From: JBBPZA01 sp038330095
GTDB taxonomy: Bacteria > Actinomycetota > Thermoleophilia > Solirubrobacterales > Solirubrobacteraceae
NCBI GenBank assembly: GCA_038330095.1
Contig: JBBQNQ010000133.1
Span: 1-6,065 of the forward strand
Direction: 5' to 3'
Length of the DNA stretch: 6,065 nt
The notes below the pieces were generated by a model. The model worked only from the letters and a program-made list of their open reading frames with translations, was not told the origin of the DNA and made no database searches. The position numbers were made by a program, and so were the translations under genes. The first letter of the stretch is position 1; each line of letters begins with the position of its first letter. Of this stretch, positions 4,668 to 6,065 are shown piece after piece.

Positions 4668-5654
4668 ATGGACGAGCACCGTCGCGAGCACGTCACGCGG
4701 TCGCGCGCCAACCCGGGCGGCGGCGACGTCCTCAAGGTCATCGGCGGCGACGTGCGGCCGCTGCGCGAGCGAAAGCCGCCGTGGCTCAAGGTCCCGGCCC
4801 CCGGCCGGCCGCGCTACCGCGAGCTCGAGCGGCTCATCAAGGCGGAGGGCCTGCATACCGTGTGCCGCGAAGCGGCTTGCCCCAACGTCGGCGAGTGCTG
4901 GGAGCGGGGCACCGCGACGTTCATGATCCTCGGCGACACCTGCACCCGCCGCTGCGGGTTCTGCAACGTCAAGACCGGCAAGCCCTCCTGGAACGATCCG
5001 CTCGAGCCCGCGCGCGTCGCCCGTTCGGTCGCGCTCATGGGCCTGCGCCATGCGGTGATAACCAGCGTCGACCGCGACGACCTGCCCGACTACGGAGCGT
5101 CCGCGTTCGTGGGCGTCATCCGCCAGATCCGCCGCCAGGCCCCCGGCTGCAAGGTGGAAGTCCTGACCCCTGACTTCCGCGGTCAGGAGATGCCGCTGGC
5201 CAAGGTGATCCACGAGTGCCCGGACGTCTTCAACCACAACGTCGAGGTGGTGCCTCGGCTGTATCCCGTCGCCCGCCGCGGGTCGCGCTTCGAGCGCTCG
5301 GCGCGCGTGCTGCGCAACGCCAAGGCGATGGGCGGCGAAGAGGTCGTGACCAAGTCGGGCTGCATGGTCGGGCTCGGCGAGACCCACGACGAGGTGGTCG
5401 ACATGCTCGCGACCCTGCGCGAGCACGAGGTCCAGGTCATCACCATCGGCCAGTACCTGCGGCCCACCGAACGCCACCTTCCCGTCGTGCGCTACTGGCA
5501 CCCCGACGAGTTCGTCGCGCTCGAGCGCGACGCCTACGCGCTTGGCTTCGATCACGTGGCCGCCGGCCCGCTGGTGCGCAGCTCCTACCACGCCGACGAG
5601 CACGTGCCCCAGGAGCGCGCGGGCGTCGGTCCGCTCGCTGCGGCCGCGGGCTGA
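4668..5654 (+). CDS. lipA: Lipoyl synthase LipA (radical SAM)
   Basis: LipA inserts two sulfur atoms into protein-bound octanoyl groups at C6 and C8, using S-adenosylmethionine and two [4Fe-4S] clusters, and completes the pathway begun by LipB. The auxiliary-cluster motif CX4CX5C is at Cys66, Cys71 and Cys77 (CREAACPNVGEC). The radical-SAM motif CX3CX2C is at Cys92, Cys96 and Cys99 (CTRRCGFC). The conserved RSSYHA near the C-terminus (residues 304-309) carries the Ser that ligates the auxiliary cluster in the family. Other family blocks are ERKPPWLK, GTATFMILGD, SVDRDDLPDYGA, NVEVVPRLY and ITIGQYLRPT. At 328 aa it is slightly long. The ATG at 4668 fits the leaderless hexamer upstream. The first 28 residues are poorly conserved in look, and a GTG at 4752 (VRPLRERKPPW) is a possible shorter start, without a good binding site. 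All ligands are present, so it should be active. Confidence 0.97.
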   Translation: MDEHRREHVTRSRANPGGGDVLKVIGGDVRPLRERKPPWLKVPAPGRPRYRELERLIKAEGLHTVCREAACPNVGECWERGTATFMILGDTCTRRCGFCNVKTGKPSWNDPLEPARVARSVALMGLRHAVITSVDRDDLPDYGASAFVGVIRQIRRQAPGCKVEVLTPDFRGQEMPLAKVIHECPDVFNHNVEVVPRLYPVARRGSRFERSARVLRNAKAMGGEEVVTKSGCMVGLGETHDEVVDMLATLREHEVQVITIGQYLRPTERHLPVVRYWHPDEFVALERDAYALGFDHVAAGPLVRSSYHADEHVPQERAGVGPLAAAAG

Positions 5655-5682
5655 GCACCGCCGCCACCCGGGGCCATCCGTC

Positions 5683-5704
5683 CAGCGCCGTTGGGCGGGC
5701 GCTG
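5683..5704 (+). terminator. Weak hairpin after lipA, possible terminator
   Basis: CAGCGCC (5683-5689) and GGCGCTG (5698-5704) are exact complements with an 8-base loop, 28 bp after the lipA stop and before the next gene. There is no T-run after it, so it is not a classic intrinsic terminator. High-GC actinobacteria often use hairpins without a U-tract, which is the only reason to list it. Confidence 0.3.
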
Positions 5705-5738
5705 ATCGCGGTCACCTCCAGGGTCGATCACCAGAGTG

Positions 5739-6065
5739 ATGGCAACTCCTGCGACAGCGGCGCGCGTCCCGATCGTTGGCTGCTCGCGAGCTGCGCAGAA
5801 CGCGATGGCCGCGCTCGTGTTCCCGTCGCTCGCCGTCACTCCCTGCCTGTGGATCGCCGTGGCGAGCCGCGCCGCGGGAAGCCCGGGGGTCACCGTCCAG
5901 GTAGTGGCCCTGTCGGGGCTGCTCGCCAGCCTCGCGGGCGCGAACGGAGCGCGAACCTACGCCAACGCGTGCGGGGAGAGCGTCCTGGCCGCCCGCAGAC
6001 GGGCGGAGGCGTGCCTTGCGATCTGCGGCGCCGGGGTCGCGCTCGTGGCGGTCACCGCGGCGGTC
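5739..6065 (+). CDS. Start of a membrane protein of unknown function (cut by window end)
   Basis: The frame is open from ATG 5739 to the last base, 109 codons, with no stop before the window edge. An in-frame TGA at 5703-5705 bounds it upstream. Third positions are mostly G or C, as in the real genes here, which supports coding. Hydrophobic stretches lie at about residues 22-43 (AMAALVFPSLAVTPCLWIAVA), 49-68 (VTVQVVALSGLLASLAG) and 91-109, suggesting a multi-spanning membrane protein. A polar segment with several Arg (ANACGESVLAARRRAEA) lies between the second and third. I recognise no family. The start is uncertain: a GTG at 5736 directly precedes the ATG, and an ATG at 5805 sits at the first hydrophobic stretch. 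None has a good Shine-Dalgarno sequence or a TAnnnT hexamer. It is 84 bp after lipA on the same strand and might be co-transcribed with it. Confidence 0.6.
   Translation, partial: MATPATAARVPIVGCSRAAQNAMAALVFPSLAVTPCLWIAVASRAAGSPGVTVQVVALSGLLASLAGANGARTYANACGESVLAARRRAEACLAICGAGVALVAVTAAV

Noticed and set aside
3872..4789. Minus-strand ORF of 305 codons starting in lipA and ending in the palindromic element
   Set aside because: It is an Arg/Ala/Gly-rich out-of-frame shadow of the HAD gene with no recognisable domain.
4102..4926. Plus-strand ORF of 274 codons
   Set aside because: It lies antisense to the HAD gene and in the wrong frame over lipA; both overlapped genes have intact motifs.
4662..5603. 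Minus-strand ORF of 313 codons
   Set aside because: It is the antisense shadow of lipA, whose Cys motifs and conserved blocks are clear on the plus strand.
1..6065. CRISPR arrays, tRNA or rRNA genes, transposase genes, toxin-antitoxin or phage-defence systems
   Set aside because: No spaced direct repeats, cloverleaf sequence, conserved rRNA stretch or relevant protein motif was found. The only mobile-type signal is the short palindromic element.

Overview
The window is very GC-rich (by eye about 70%) and its codon use favours G or C at third positions. It starts genes with GTG as well as ATG, and several starts look leaderless. Together with the style of the LipB and LipA proteins, this suggests a high-GC actinobacterium. 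A deep lineage such as Thermoleophilia/Solirubrobacterales is a guess; nothing in the sequence proves it.

Layout. (1) Bases 40-1383, minus: a secreted or membrane-anchored protein of unknown function with a strong ribosome binding site. (2) Bases 1384-1565: a divergent control region with a 10-bp inverted repeat, a 14-bp palindrome and a tiny Shine-Dalgarno-led ORF in frame with the downstream gene. (3) Bases 1566-2519, plus: a LysR-type regulator that probably controls itself and/or its divergent neighbour. (4) Bases 2554-3156, minus: a small three-helix membrane protein of unknown function, convergent with the regulator. (5) Bases 3203-4030, plus: lipB, octanoyltransferase. (6) Bases 3872-4043: a 172-bp, almost symmetrical inverted-repeat element bounded by a 5-bp direct repeat, which looks like a MITE-type insertion in the 3' end of lipB. 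(7) Bases 4039-4647, minus: a HAD-superfamily hydrolase. (8) Bases 4668-5654, plus: lipA, lipoyl synthase. (9) Bases 5739-6065, plus: the start of a further membrane protein cut by the window edge.

How the genes work together. LipB moves an octanoyl group from acyl carrier protein to the lipoyl domains of 2-oxoacid dehydrogenases and the glycine cleavage H protein. LipA then inserts two sulfurs to make lipoyl groups, so the two genes form one complete de novo lipoylation pathway. They lie on the same strand but are separated by the oppositely oriented HAD gene, so they are unlikely to be a simple operon. Each has its own TAnnnT -10-like hexamer 6-7 bases before its start.

The most notable observations are the palindromic insertion, which has replaced the LipB C-terminus, and the recurring TAnnnT hexamer 6-7 bases before four start codons, which implies leaderless mRNAs. 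No tRNA, rRNA, CRISPR array, transposase or recognisable new multigene system was found.
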